From: Rhodopseudomonas sp. BAL398
GTDB taxonomy: Bacteria; Pseudomonadota; Alphaproteobacteria; Rhizobiales; Xanthobacteraceae
DNA: 64,000 bases
Assembly (NCBI RefSeq): GCF_033001325.1
Contig: NZ_CP133111.1
Coordinates: 1,054,001-1,118,000 of the forward strand
Direction of reading: 5' to 3'
Each line of letters starts with the position of its first letter. The stretch's first letter is position 1. Both the position numbers and the translations under genes were made by a program. Below are positions 1 through 8,976 of the stretch, in pieces. Under the pieces are notes generated by a model that was not told the DNA's origin, did not search any database, and saw nothing but the letters and a program-made list of their open reading frames with translations.

Positions 1-877
1 TCCGCACCGGCCGGGTCAGGTCGTCGGCGATCGCGGCGGCGGCGTCGCGCTGCGAATTGGTCAGCGCATAGGGCAGGGCGTCGATGATGCGGTGGCGCAA
101 CGCGCCGTCGCCGGCATTGCGGGTGCCGGCGGGGCGGCGTAGCTGCGCGCGGACCAGCGCCAGCGCCAATTGTCCGGCGAGCAATTCGTCGAAGGCCAGC
201 CGCGACCAGAACGGCCCTTCGGGGAGGATGTCGGTGAGTTCAATCGGGACATGGACGCGTTGAAGCGCCTCGGCCAGCGGCGGAAACGAGCAGCGCCGCA
301 ACACTTCGGGGCTGATCCATTCCGGCAGCGCCGGCAGCTTGGCGAGCGCCAGCGCGATCGCCCGCCGCAGCGAGCCGATCGCCAGCCCCTCGGTCAGCGG
401 ATAGACCGGATCGATCCCGGTCAATTGCGCGAAGCCGGCCTCGTCGACCACGCGGTCGGGGTGCACGATCTGCAGCGTGCCGTCGAACATCTGCGCGGTG
501 CCGGAGACGTAGCGCTTCTCGCCGACCGGCAGCAGCTTTTCGACATAGCCCGGCTTGGCGCGGAAATAGGTCAGCACCACGTCGCCGGTCTCGTCGCTGG
601 CATAGACCAGATGCGGCGCGCGCGAGCGGCCGGCCGGCGCCGGGCGATGGCGGTCGACCGTGACCTCCAGGGTGACGATGCTGCCCGGCACGGCGTCGCG
701 GATCTTGGGCCGGTCGCGGCGGTCGATCACGCTGGCCGGCAGATGCAGCAGCAGGTCGACTAGCCGCGGCGTGTCATCGCGGCCGAGCAGATAGCGCAGC
801 AATTTATCCTGCTTCGGGCCGACTCCGGCCAGGCTGGTGACGGGTGCGAACAGGGGATTGAGAAGGACGGGGCGCAT
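1..877 (-). CDS. recG: ATP-dependent DNA helicase RecG (N-terminal part, cut by window edge)
   Basis: RecG remodels stalled replication forks and Holliday junctions. About 292 N-terminal residues are visible; the helicase motor domains lie beyond base 1. The protein opens MRPVLLNPLFAPVTSLAGVG and continues with GPKQDKLLRYLLGR, the helix-hairpin-helix-like start of RecG. The wedge (OB-fold) region follows, with the typical LTYFRAKPGYVEKLLPVG and YPLTEGL stretches. The last visible residues, ALTNSQRDAAAAIADDL, lead into the first helicase motif. The start is set at 877; an in-frame ATG at 895 would add six residues. It is transcribed away from sdhE-mfd, an arrangement common in alphaproteobacteria. 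Confidence 0.93.
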   Translation of the reverse strand, partial: MRPVLLNPLFAPVTSLAGVGPKQDKLLRYLLGRDDTPRLVDLLLHLPASVIDRRDRPKIRDAVPGSIVTLEVTVDRHRPAPAGRSRAPHLVYASDETGDVVLTYFRAKPGYVEKLLPVGEKRYVSGTAQMFDGTLQIVHPDRVVDEAGFAQLTGIDPVYPLTEGLAIGSLRRAIALALAKLPALPEWISPEVLRRCSFPPLAEALQRVHVPIELTDILPEGPFWSRLAFDELLAGQLALALVRAQLRRPAGTRNAGDGALRHRIIDALPYALTNSQRDAAAAIADDLTRPVR

Positions 878-1050
878 CGAACCGGCTCGAACCATCGGGC
901 TGCAGGGAGGGCCTAGGCTTGGATGCATTTTGGGGCGATTGCAATGCGCGATCGGAGGCTGACAGCGGCGGGCGCGACCGCTATATCAACCCCGCCCGGC
1001 ACGTCCGGGCTTTCGCCGTTGGCGCAGTATTGAATTGGGCGGGTTTGACC

Positions 1051-1338
1051 ATGACGGGAACGACACGATCGAGCGGCGGCCTGGATGACCGGCGCAAGCG
1101 GCTGTTGTTCCGCTGCTGGCACCGCGGCATGCGCGAAATGGACCTGATTCTCGGCCGCTTCGCCGATGCGCAGATCGGCATTCTCACCAGCGCCGAGCTC
1201 GACGATCTCGAAAAGCTGATCGAATTGCCCGACGCCGACCTCTACGCCGCGGTGGCCAGCGACGCGCGGCTTTCCCCCGATCTGGGCGGGCAGATGTTCG
1301 AACGGATCAAAGCGTTCAAGATCGCGGAAGCGCTATGA
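1051..1338 (+). CDS. sdhE: FAD assembly factor SdhE (YgfY/DUF339 family)
   Basis: This 95-residue protein promotes covalent flavinylation of the succinate dehydrogenase flavoprotein subunit. The family signature RGMRE (the RGxxE motif) is present in HRGMREMDLILG, followed by the all-helical DLEKLIELPDADLY region. The ATG at 1051 gives the normal family length; an upstream extension to 919 has no family resemblance. The stop overlaps the mfd start (ATGA at 1335-1338), so the two genes are translationally coupled. Divergent from recG. Confidence 0.92.
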   Translation: MTGTTRSSGGLDDRRKRLLFRCWHRGMREMDLILGRFADAQIGILTSAELDDLEKLIELPDADLYAAVASDARLSPDLGGQMFERIKAFKIAEAL

Positions 1339-4300
1339 AAGCGCCGTCGCGATCGCCCGCCGAGCTGCTGGCGCCCGGCCGCGCGCTGACCTTCGCCAAT
1401 GTGGCCGAAAGCGCCGAGGGGCTGATTATCTCCGATCTGGCGCGCGCGGTGGCGGCGCGGCCGAAACCGCCGGCGGTGTCGCTGGCGGTGATCTGCCGCG
1501 ACGGGCCGCGGATGCAGCAGCTGGCGCGCAGCCTGGAATTCTTCGCGCCCGATCTGGCGGTGATGCAGTTCCCGGCCTGGGACTGCCAGCCCTATGACCG
1601 GGTGTCGCCGCATGGCGGCATTCTGGCGCAGCGCCTGACCACGCTGGCGCGGCTGGCGCGGCTGGCCGGCAGCACCAAGCCGCTGATCGTGCTCACCACC
1701 GTCAACGCCGCCGTGCAGCGCGTCCCGGCGCGCGAGATCGTCGCCGCGCAGGCGCTGTCGGTGGCGCCCGGCAATGTGGTGCCGATGGATTCGATCGTGG
1801 CCTGGCTCGAGCACAATGGCTACAACCGCTCCTCGACGGTGCGCGAGCCCGGTGAATACGCGGTGCGCGGCGGCATCCTCGATCTGTTTCCGGCCGGGCT
1901 CGACCAGCCGGTGCGGTTCGACTTCTTCGGCGATACGCTGGAATCGATCCGCGCCTTCGACGCCGAGACCCAGCGCACGCTGATGGACATGCGCGCGCTC
2001 GATCTGGTGCCGATCTCGGAGTTTCAACTGGTCACCGAAACCATCAAGCGGTTCCGGATGGGCTATGTCGCCCAATTCGGCGCGCCGCGGCGCGACGATC
2101 CGCTCTACGAGGCGGTCAGCGAAGGCCGCCGCCATCCCGGCATGGAGCATTGGCTGCCGCTGTTCCAGGAGCGGATGGATACACTGTTCGATTATCTCGA
2201 CGGCGCGCCGGTGGCAATCGAGCCGCAAAGCGAGGATGCCGCCACCGCGCGCTTCGCGCAGATCGCCGATTACTACGACGCCCGCCGCGAGGCGATGGAG
2301 CTTCCCGGCGGCGGCGCGATCTATCAGCCGCTGCCACCGGACCGGCTCTATCTCGGCGAAGACGAGTGGCGCAAGCGCCTGGAGGATGTCGCGCTGGCGC
2401 GGCTGACGCCATTCGCGGTGCCCGAGGACCAAGCCGGCGTGATCGACGCCGGCGCGCGGGCCGGCCGCAACTTTGCCCCCGAGCGCGCCGACCCCGCGGT
2501 CAATGTATTCGCCGCGCTGGTGGCGCATGTCCAGGCGCTGCAGGCGGCGCGCAAGAAGGTGGTGGTGGCGCTGTGGAGCGAAGGCTCGCGCGACCGCATG
2601 GCGAGCATGCTCAAGGACCACAAGCTGCTCAACCTCACCTCGGTCAATTCCTGGCGCAGCGTGCAGGCGACGCCGCGCAACGAGGCGATGCTGGCCGTCG
2701 TCGGCATGGAATTCGGCTTCGAGACCGACACCGTCGCGATCATCACCGAGCAGGATATTCTCGGCGATCGGCTGGTGCGGCCGCGCAAGGCGTCGCGCAA
2801 GCTCGACAATTTCATCTCCGAGGTCACCAGTCTCGCCGCCGGCGATATCGTGGTCCATGTCGAACACGGCATCGGCCGCTTTGTCGGGCTGCAGACGCTG
2901 GAGGTCGGCGGCGCGCCGCATGATTGCCTCGAACTGCGCTACGCCAACGAGACCAAGCTGTTTCTGCCGGTCGAGAATATCGAGCTGTTGTCGCGCTACG
3001 GCTCCGACAGCGCCAATGTCGAGCTCGACCGGCTCGGCGGCTCCGGCTGGCAGGCCCGCAAGGCCAAGCTGAAGAACCGGATTCGCGAGATCGCCGGCGA
3101 ATTGATCAAGATCGCCGCCGAACGCCATCTGCACGAAGCGCCGAAAATGCCGGTGGAGCCGCATCTGTATGACGAGTTCTGCGCGCGCTTCCCCTATGAG
3201 GAGACCGAGGACCAACTCAGCGCCATCAATGCGTCGCTGAAGGATCTCGAAAGCGGACTGCCGATGGACCGGCTGATCTGCGGCGACGTCGGCTTCGGCA
3301 AGACCGAGGTGGCGCTGCGCGCTGCGTTTGCGGTGGCGATGGACGGCAAGCAGGTCGCCGTCGTGGTGCCGACCACGCTGCTGGCGCGCCAGCATGCCCG
3401 CACATTCACCGAGCGATTTCGCGGTTTCCCGGTGAATATCGGCCAGGCCTCGCGGCTGGTGCCGGCCAAGGAACTGACCAGGGTCAAGAAGGGCCTGACC
3501 GACGGCTCGATCGACATCGTGATCGGCACCCATGCGCTGCTCGGCAAGGCGATCAAGTTCAAGGATCTCGGCCTCTTGGTGGTCGACGAGGAGCAGCATT
3601 TCGGCGTCACCCATAAGGAACGGCTGAAGCAGCTGCGCGCCCAGGTTCACGTGCTGACGCTGAGCGCCACGCCGATTCCGCGCACGCTGCAGCTGGCGCT
3701 GAGCGGGGTGCGCGAATTGTCGATCATCGCCTCGCCGCCGGTCGACCGCCTCGCGGTGCGCACCTTCATCGCGCCGCACGATCCCCTGATGATCCGCGAG
3801 GCGTTGCTGCGCGAACGCTATCGCGGCGGTCAGGCGTTTTATGTAGTGCCGCGGATCGAGGATCTCGCCGGGGTCAAGGATTTCCTCGACAAGCATGTGC
3901 CGGAGATGAAGGTTGCGGTCGCCCACGGCCAGATGCCGCCGACCGTGATCGAGGACATCATGACGGCGTTCTATGACGGCAAATACGACGTGCTGCTGTC
4001 GACCACCATCGTCGAGTCCGGCCTCGATATTCCCAGCGCCAACACGCTGATCGTGCACCGCGCCGACATGTTCGGCCTGGCGCAATTGTATCAGCTGCGC
4101 GGCCGCGTCGGGCGCTCCAAGCTGCGCGCCTATGCGCTGTTCACGCTGCCGGCGCAGCAGAAGGTCACAGCGCAAGCCGAGCGTCGGCTCAAGGTGCTGC
4201 AATCGCTGGAGACGCTCGGCGCCGGCTTCCAGCTCGCCTCGCACGATCTCGATATTCGCGGCGCCGGCAATCTCTTGGGCGAGGAGCAGTCCGGCCACAT

Positions 4301-4853
4301 CAAGGAAGTCGGCTTCGAGCTGTACCAGTCGATGCTGGAGGAGGCGATCCTCAACCTCAAGGCCGGCGTGGTCGAACCTGTCGCCGATCGCTGGTCGCCG
4401 CAGATCACCATCGGCATGCCGGTGCTGATCCCAGAAGACTTCGTCGCCGATCTGGCGGTGCGGCTGTCGCTGTATCGCAGGCTCGCGGATCTGGAGACCG
4501 ACGACGAGATCGAGAATTTCGCCGCCGAGCTGCGCGACCGCTTCGGCGTGCTGCCGGACGAGGTGCGCTATCTGTTCAAGATCGCCGCGATCAAGGCCTA
4601 TTGCCGCCGCGCCAATGTCGAGAAGGTCGATGCCGGGCCGAAGGGCGCCGTGATCAGCTTCCGCGACAACAAATTCGCGCAGCCCGATCGGCTGATCTAT
4701 TTCATCCGCCAGCACGGCCAGGCCGCCAAGGTGCGGCCCGACATGAAAGTCGTGTTCCTGCAGGATTGGGACACGCCGGAAGACCGCCTGATCGGCACCA
4801 CCGAAATCCTGCGCCAACTCGCCAATCTGGCGGAGGACCGCAAGGCGGCGTGA
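1335..4853 (+). CDS. mfd: Transcription-repair coupling factor Mfd
   Basis: This 1172-residue SF2 translocase removes RNA polymerase stalled at DNA lesions and recruits UvrA. From the N terminus it has the UvrB-homology module (ending near residue 340), an RNA-polymerase-interacting domain (VHVEHGIGRFVGLQTLE), the RecG-like motor with Walker A GDVGFGKT at residues 650-657 and DEEQ at 751-754, the SATPIPRTL motif, the YQLRGRVGRS motif, and a C-terminal TRCF domain. Length and domain order are normal for the family. It overlaps sdhE by 4 bases and is convergent with the hydrolase gene ending 18 bases downstream. Confidence 0.97.
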   Translation: MKAPSRSPAELLAPGRALTFANVAESAEGLIISDLARAVAARPKPPAVSLAVICRDGPRMQQLARSLEFFAPDLAVMQFPAWDCQPYDRVSPHGGILAQRLTTLARLARLAGSTKPLIVLTTVNAAVQRVPAREIVAAQALSVAPGNVVPMDSIVAWLEHNGYNRSSTVREPGEYAVRGGILDLFPAGLDQPVRFDFFGDTLESIRAFDAETQRTLMDMRALDLVPISEFQLVTETIKRFRMGYVAQFGAPRRDDPLYEAVSEGRRHPGMEHWLPLFQERMDTLFDYLDGAPVAIEPQSEDAATARFAQIADYYDARREAMELPGGGAIYQPLPPDRLYLGEDEWRKRLEDVALARLTPFAVPEDQAGVIDAGARAGRNFAPERADPAVNVFAALVAHVQALQAARKKVVVALWSEGSRDRMASMLKDHKLLNLTSVNSWRSVQATPRNEAMLAVVGMEFGFETDTVAIITEQDILGDRLVRPRKASRKLDNFISEVTSLAAGDIVVHVEHGIGRFVGLQTLEVGGAPHDCLELRYANETKLFLPVENIELLSRYGSDSANVELDRLGGSGWQARKAKLKNRIREIAGELIKIAAERHLHEAPKMPVEPHLYDEFCARFPYEETEDQLSAINASLKDLESGLPMDRLICGDVGFGKTEVALRAAFAVAMDGKQVAVVVPTTLLARQHARTFTERFRGFPVNIGQASRLVPAKELTRVKKGLTDGSIDIVIGTHALLGKAIKFKDLGLLVVDEEQHFGVTHKERLKQLRAQVHVLTLSATPIPRTLQLALSGVRELSIIASPPVDRLAVRTFIAPHDPLMIREALLRERYRGGQAFYVVPRIEDLAGVKDFLDKHVPEMKVAVAHGQMPPTVIEDIMTAFYDGKYDVLLSTTIVESGLDIPSANTLIVHRADMFGLAQLYQLRGRVGRSKLRAYALFTLPAQQKVTAQAERRLKVLQSLETLGAGFQLASHDLDIRGAGNLLGEEQSGHIKEVGFELYQSMLEEAILNLKAGVVEPVADRWSPQITIGMPVLIPEDFVADLAVRLSLYRRLADLETDDEIENFAAELRDRFGVLPDEVRYLFKIAAIKAYCRRANVEKVDAGPKGAVISFRDNKFAQPDRLIYFIRQHGQAAKVRPDMKVVFLQDWDTPEDRLIGTTEILRQLANLAEDRKAA

Positions 4854-4871
4854 GCCGGGATTTGGATGCGG

Positions 4872-5858
4872 TCAGCAAACTCGATGATACGCATCAGCCA
4901 GCCACCCGCACACCGCCTGCGGCATCGCGTGGACGTGGCCCGGAAAGCTGCCGCCGGGAAAGCCGACATGGCCGCCTTGCGCCGGCTGCCATAGCGTCAC
5001 CTGCGCGCCGACATCGGTCGCGTCGGGCAGGGAGGCGGCAGGCACGAACGGGTCGTTGCGGGCGGTGAGCACCAGAGCCGGGACGCGGATCGCACCGAGG
5101 TGCGGCCTGGCGGAGGCGCGGCGATAGTAATCGTCGACGCCGGCAAAACCGTGTAGCGGCGCGGTGAAGCAATCGTCGAAATCGCGTAGCGTATTGGCGG
5201 CGATCAGCCGATCGCGATCGAACAGATTGGGATGCTGCTGCCATTTCGCCAGCGCGTTCGGCTTCATGGTGCGCAGAAAACGTTGGGTATAGACCAGCCA
5301 GTTGAAGCCGTGATCGATCTCGGCTCCGGCGGCGGCGAGATCAAGCGGCGCCGAGATTGCCGCCACCGCGCTGACCATCGAGGCGGCACTTGAGCCTGCT
5401 TCCTCGGCCCAGCGCAGCAGCGCATTGCCGCCGAGCGAGACGCCGGCGGCCAGCACCGCCGCGCCGGCGCGCTCGCGCAGGCGGCCGAGCATCCAGCCGA
5501 TCTCCTCGAAATCGCCGGAGTGATAGGAGCGCGGCGCCAGATTGAGCTCGCCCGAGCAGCCGCGAAAATGCGGTACGCTGAAATTCCAGCCGCGGGCGCG
5601 CGCCGCCTGCGCGAAGGCCACCGCGTAGTGGCTGGCCGAACTGCCTTCGAGCCCATGGAACAGCACCAGCCACGGCGCGCCGGGCGCCGCGATCAAATGG
5701 TCGACGTCGATGAAGTCACTATCGGGCGCGCGCCAACGTTCGCGCCGATAGGCCGGGGTCTCGGCCGCATAGGGCCGCGACAGCAGCGCCGGCCAGATCG
5801 TCTGCAGATTGCCGCCGGGCAACCAATATGGCGCGTGATAGTCCCAAAGCGCGGTCAT
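4872..5858 (-). CDS. YheT-family alpha/beta hydrolase
   Basis: This 328-residue alpha/beta-hydrolase is of the YheT/EMB8 (COG0429) type, a family of esterase-like proteins of uncertain substrate. The N terminus PYWLPGGNLQTIWPALLSRP is the family hallmark (PFxPxxxNxHxQT-like). An oxyanion segment LFHGLEGSS follows, then the nucleophile elbow GVSLGGNALL, an acidic region at LTARNDPFVP, and the C-terminal histidine in GGHVGFPGG. All three catalytic positions are visible, so the enzyme is probably active. It is monocistronic and convergent with mfd. Confidence 0.9.
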   Translation of the reverse strand: MTALWDYHAPYWLPGGNLQTIWPALLSRPYAAETPAYRRERWRAPDSDFIDVDHLIAAPGAPWLVLFHGLEGSSASHYAVAFAQAARARGWNFSVPHFRGCSGELNLAPRSYHSGDFEEIGWMLGRLRERAGAAVLAAGVSLGGNALLRWAEEAGSSAASMVSAVAAISAPLDLAAAGAEIDHGFNWLVYTQRFLRTMKPNALAKWQQHPNLFDRDRLIAANTLRDFDDCFTAPLHGFAGVDDYYRRASARPHLGAIRVPALVLTARNDPFVPAASLPDATDVGAQVTLWQPAQGGHVGFPGGSFPGHVHAMPQAVCGWLADAYHRVC

Positions 5859-6009
5859 GCGGCTCTATCTGTTCCCCGCGTCACGCGCCGGCCCAATAGC
5901 GTGTGCGTAGCTTGCCGCGTGTCGAACCATGAATAAGCTCTGCTCATCCTCGAGCGGCTTCCTCAGTATTCCTCTCAAAGACGTATCAATGGTACCAAGG
6001 CGTCAACGT

Positions 6010-6117
6010 CGTCATTGCGAGGAGCTCTTGCGACGAAGCAATCCAGTCTGTGGGTGGCGCTCCTGGATTGCTTCGCTGTCGGACGGCGCTGCGCGCCGGC
6101 CTCGGCTCGCAATGACG
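6010..6117. repeat. Dispersed palindromic repeat, copy 1
   Basis: This imperfect inverted repeat begins CGTCATTGCGAG and ends CTCGCAATGACG. Inner arms GAAGCAATCCAG and CTGGATTGCTTC are separated by a short variable loop, and a CGGCGCTGCGCGCCG stretch lies in the right half. The same core words recur at 35164-35252 and 53383-53462. RNA from either strand could fold into a long hairpin. It fills much of the 295-base gap between the hydrolase gene and the GGDEF gene. No coding potential is supported. Confidence 0.85.
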
Positions 6118-6153
6118 GAATGATGGCCCGGTTCTCTGGGGGCCGTCAGACTC

Positions 6154-7383
6154 TCACGACGCCGCGCGGCGGGCGTCCTGCTCGGTCAGCCGCGTGAGGA
6201 TTGATCGCGCGGTATCGGTCGGCAGCAGTGTCGCCACCGTCACTTCGGCATCGATCCGCTGGTCGGGCCGCGGGCCATGCGAGGTCTGCTTCATCACGCT
6301 CGAGAGGCGCCGCGCGATGGTCTGGGCACTGCGCAATCCGGTCTCGGCGAAGGCCACCAGGATCGAGCCGTCGTCCTGCAGCACGCCGAAATCCATCCGC
6401 CGCATCAGCCGGCTGACGATCCGCGCCGCGTCGAAGGCGGCGCGCGGGTCCGGCCGATTGAGCTTGAACCGGGCCACCGACATGCCGCCGCCGCTTGCCT
6501 GGGTCTGGTAGACCGCAGTGGCAAAGTCGCGATCGAAGGCGTCTTGCGTCAGCAGGCCGGTGCAGGGATCGATCAATCCACCGGCGTCGAGCGATTTGAG
6601 GACGCGGCTGAGACGGGCCTCGAAAGCGTGCAGCCGGATCAGCGGCAGCGCGCTCATCACGGTATGCGCCGGGTCGCCGAGTGCATATTCCAGGTTCGGC
6701 AGATCATAGGTCGGGGTCGGGCCGGCGGCCGCGACCACGATCGGCAGATTGCGAAACCGGGCGTCTTCGGACAGCACGGTGAGGAAGGCGTCGACCACCC
6801 GCGGGCTGAAGCCTTCGCCGAGGATGATGCCGTCGAGATCGCGGCTATTGAGATGTTTGGCGGCGGCTTCGACGCTGAGCGCACCGACCACGCCGAGGCG
6901 CTCGCCCAGCGCCACCGACAAGGCCGGGTAGGCGGCGCCGCGGCCGATCAGCAGCACGGTGGCGTCTTCGATCGGGTCGGTCGGCGGCAGCTGCGGCAGC
7001 GATTCGGCGTCGAGCCGTCGCAGCACCGTCGCATGCAGCGTCCGCACCCGCAGTGCCGCGCGCAGCCGGGTGCCCAGCCGGTCGTAAAGCACATCGGTGG
7101 CGACGAAGGGGATGGCCTGATCCGTCGCATGATCGCCGGGATTGATCGCGATCAGCGGCACATAGGGAACCATCGTGGCGATCTGCTGGGCCAGTGCCGG
7201 AAAGCCCGGCTCGGCGTCGCTGCCGCAGACGATCACCGCGGCCTGTCGTAGCCGCTGCACCGCATTGCTGGCGTCGCTCCAGCTTGAATCGATCACCGGG
7301 AACAGCTTGGCCTCGGACAGCGCCATCATCAGCGCTGCGGGGTCGCCGGCCGTCACGACTAGAATGGGGGCTTGGGTGGTCAT
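6154..7383 (-). CDS. Receiver-like and degenerate GGDEF-domain protein
   Basis: A 409-residue cytoplasmic protein. Two receiver-like alpha/beta regions (about residues 1-115 and 141-255) precede a GGDEF-fold domain recognisable by DPCTGLLTQDAFDRDF at about 272-287, which matches the DxLTGLxNRRxF entry of diguanylate cyclases. Where the catalytic GGDEF signature should be, residues 336-340 read QDDGS. Cyclase activity is therefore unlikely, and a sensory or scaffold role is inferred. It is the last gene of a minus-strand cluster, 56 bases after the AMP-ligase-like gene. No membrane segment is seen. Confidence 0.75.
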   Translation of the reverse strand: MTTQAPILVVTAGDPAALMMALSEAKLFPVIDSSWSDASNAVQRLRQAAVIVCGSDAEPGFPALAQQIATMVPYVPLIAINPGDHATDQAIPFVATDVLYDRLGTRLRAALRVRTLHATVLRRLDAESLPQLPPTDPIEDATVLLIGRGAAYPALSVALGERLGVVGALSVEAAAKHLNSRDLDGIILGEGFSPRVVDAFLTVLSEDARFRNLPIVVAAAGPTPTYDLPNLEYALGDPAHTVMSALPLIRLHAFEARLSRVLKSLDAGGLIDPCTGLLTQDAFDRDFATAVYQTQASGGGMSVARFKLNRPDPRAAFDAARIVSRLMRRMDFGVLQDDGSILVAFAETGLRSAQTIARRLSSVMKQTSHGPRPDQRIDAEVTVATLLPTDTARSILTRLTEQDARRAAS

Positions 7384-7439
7384 GTGTCAGAGTCGCTCAA
7401 CGCTGCATTTCACCAGCGTTGGACTTTAGATCGACGCTG

Positions 7440-8972
7440 TTAATGCCGCGTCAACGGCGTTGCCGACTCCTCGCCGGAGCGCCCGGGGGGATCGCGAAAC
7501 GCCTCCACCATCAAGGGGTTGAGCCCAAGTTCCGAGAGCGCTTCGCGGGCCCTTGCGTTGTCATTGGCGCGCCCGGCGAGCCGGTAGCCGCTCAACCGGT
7601 CCGGCAGCGCCGTCAACAGCGCCCCCTGGCCGAGGCGTTTGGCCCATTCCTGCAGGTCCTGGGCGAGGAAACGATAGCCACCCACGGCCATGATCGTCGG
7701 CGGTGGCGCCGTGATACAGACCGCGCCGCTGCTGCGGTCGAGCCGGGCGGCGTAGCCGGTGTCGACATAGTCGGTTTGCGGCTCGGAGCTCGGCACGCCG
7801 GACGGTCCCTGCGGCTGATAGGCCGCCAGCACGATCATCGGGCCGCGCAGCCCCAGCGTGCCGTGCGGCGTCACCAGGATTTCGCCCGCGGTCGACGAGC
7901 CCATCACGTCGCGCGGCGCGCCGTGCGGCCCGGGCTGGATCGTGGCCGGCACGCCATCGGGCGATCGCCGCGCGCCGAACAGGCCGGCCTCGCCGAACAG
8001 ATAGATATCGGTGAATGACACCGAATTGGCCGACCAGGTCGCGCTCGAGGCGACCTGTTCGGGCGCCCGCCACAATCCGATCACCGTGCGCAGCGACGGC
8101 GCGCGCGCCAGCAGCCCGGTATCGGCCAGGCGCAGCGCCAGCGGCGCCGGCGCCACCAGGGCCTCGCAATTGAATTCGACGATCTGTCGCTCGGCGACGT
8201 CGTCATCGAAGGGGTGATGCAGCGCCAGCGTGCCGCCACTCAGCAGCCACACCATCAGCGAGGAGGCGAGGCTGGCGAAGGACGACGGCGCCACTGCCGA
8301 CATCACCGTTGCCCCCTGCGCCATCCCACTTTCGAGAAACACCACGAGCCCGCCGGCAATCAGATTGAGATGGGTGCGCGGGATGGCGCGAAAGCCGTCG
8401 GCGGTAACGTCGAACGAAATGATCGCGGCGCGCCGCCCGTCCTGCGTGGCCGGCGCGACGGCCTCGTCGCTCTTGTAAAGTGCGGCGTCCAGCGAGGCCA
8501 TGCCTTCGGGCAGATCGTCGCCGAAGCCGCAGACATGGCGAATCGAAAACGCCTCGGCGGCGGCGTTCATCGCCAGGTCGGCGTGGTTGACGCCGTCGAT
8601 CTTGCCGGCCGCGACGATCGCGCGGGCGCCGGTCCGGTTCAGCGCCATGGTCAATTCGGCCTGCCGCCACAGCTGCGGCAGCAACGCCACCACCAGTCCG
8701 GCGCGATGCGCCGCCAGCACGGTGAGGATAAATTCGACGGTATTCGGCAGTTGCACCGCGATCACCGAATTGGGCGGCAGGCCGGCGGCGGCGAAATGCG
8801 CCGCCAGCGCCGCGATCGCGCGGTCGGCTTGCGCATAGGTGAGGCGCTTGGGCAATTGGGCGCTGACCCGCATCTTGTCGGCGGGATCGACCAGCGCCAG
8901 CGCGTCGGGCTGCCGCGCCAGGCTGCGGCGAAACAGCCCGTCCAGGGTCGGTGAGATGTTGGTCTGGCTCAC
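7440..8972 (-). CDS. AMP-dependent synthetase/ligase-like protein, catalytic motifs degenerate
   Basis: A 510-residue protein with the overall plan of ANL-superfamily adenylating enzymes: an N-terminal LTYAQADRAIAALAAHF segment, then VIAVQLPNTVEFILTVLAAHRAG, and a late DTGYAARLD corresponding to the TGDxGxxD motif. The ATP-binding loop (normally TSGTTGxPKG) is replaced near residues 184-201 by ISFDVTADGFRAIPRTH. The usual C-terminal PKTxxGKxxR catalytic lysine segment is absent. It may bind acyl groups or nucleotides without forming an acyl-AMP. The start is GTG, 4 bases after the stop of the upstream binding-protein gene, so the two are almost certainly co-transcribed. Confidence 0.78.
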   Translation of the reverse strand: MSQTNISPTLDGLFRRSLARQPDALALVDPADKMRVSAQLPKRLTYAQADRAIAALAAHFAAAGLPPNSVIAVQLPNTVEFILTVLAAHRAGLVVALLPQLWRQAELTMALNRTGARAIVAAGKIDGVNHADLAMNAAAEAFSIRHVCGFGDDLPEGMASLDAALYKSDEAVAPATQDGRRAAIISFDVTADGFRAIPRTHLNLIAGGLVVFLESGMAQGATVMSAVAPSSFASLASSLMVWLLSGGTLALHHPFDDDVAERQIVEFNCEALVAPAPLALRLADTGLLARAPSLRTVIGLWRAPEQVASSATWSANSVSFTDIYLFGEAGLFGARRSPDGVPATIQPGPHGAPRDVMGSSTAGEILVTPHGTLGLRGPMIVLAAYQPQGPSGVPSSEPQTDYVDTGYAARLDRSSGAVCITAPPPTIMAVGGYRFLAQDLQEWAKRLGQGALLTALPDRLSGYRLAGRANDNARAREALSELGLNPLMVEAFRDPPGRSGEESATPLTRH

Positions 8973-8976
8973 GGGA

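Noticed and set aside
1242-4817. 1191-codon open frame antisense to mfd
   Set aside because: The opposite strand encodes a full, motif-complete Mfd. The antisense product is a low-complexity His/Arg/Leu-rich string typical of high-GC shadow frames. The same applies to long antisense frames over rsh (37524-39857) and parC (49055-51748).
5929-6197. Short open frames across 5929-6197
   Set aside because: They arise from the palindromic repeat and have no ribosome site or protein-like composition.
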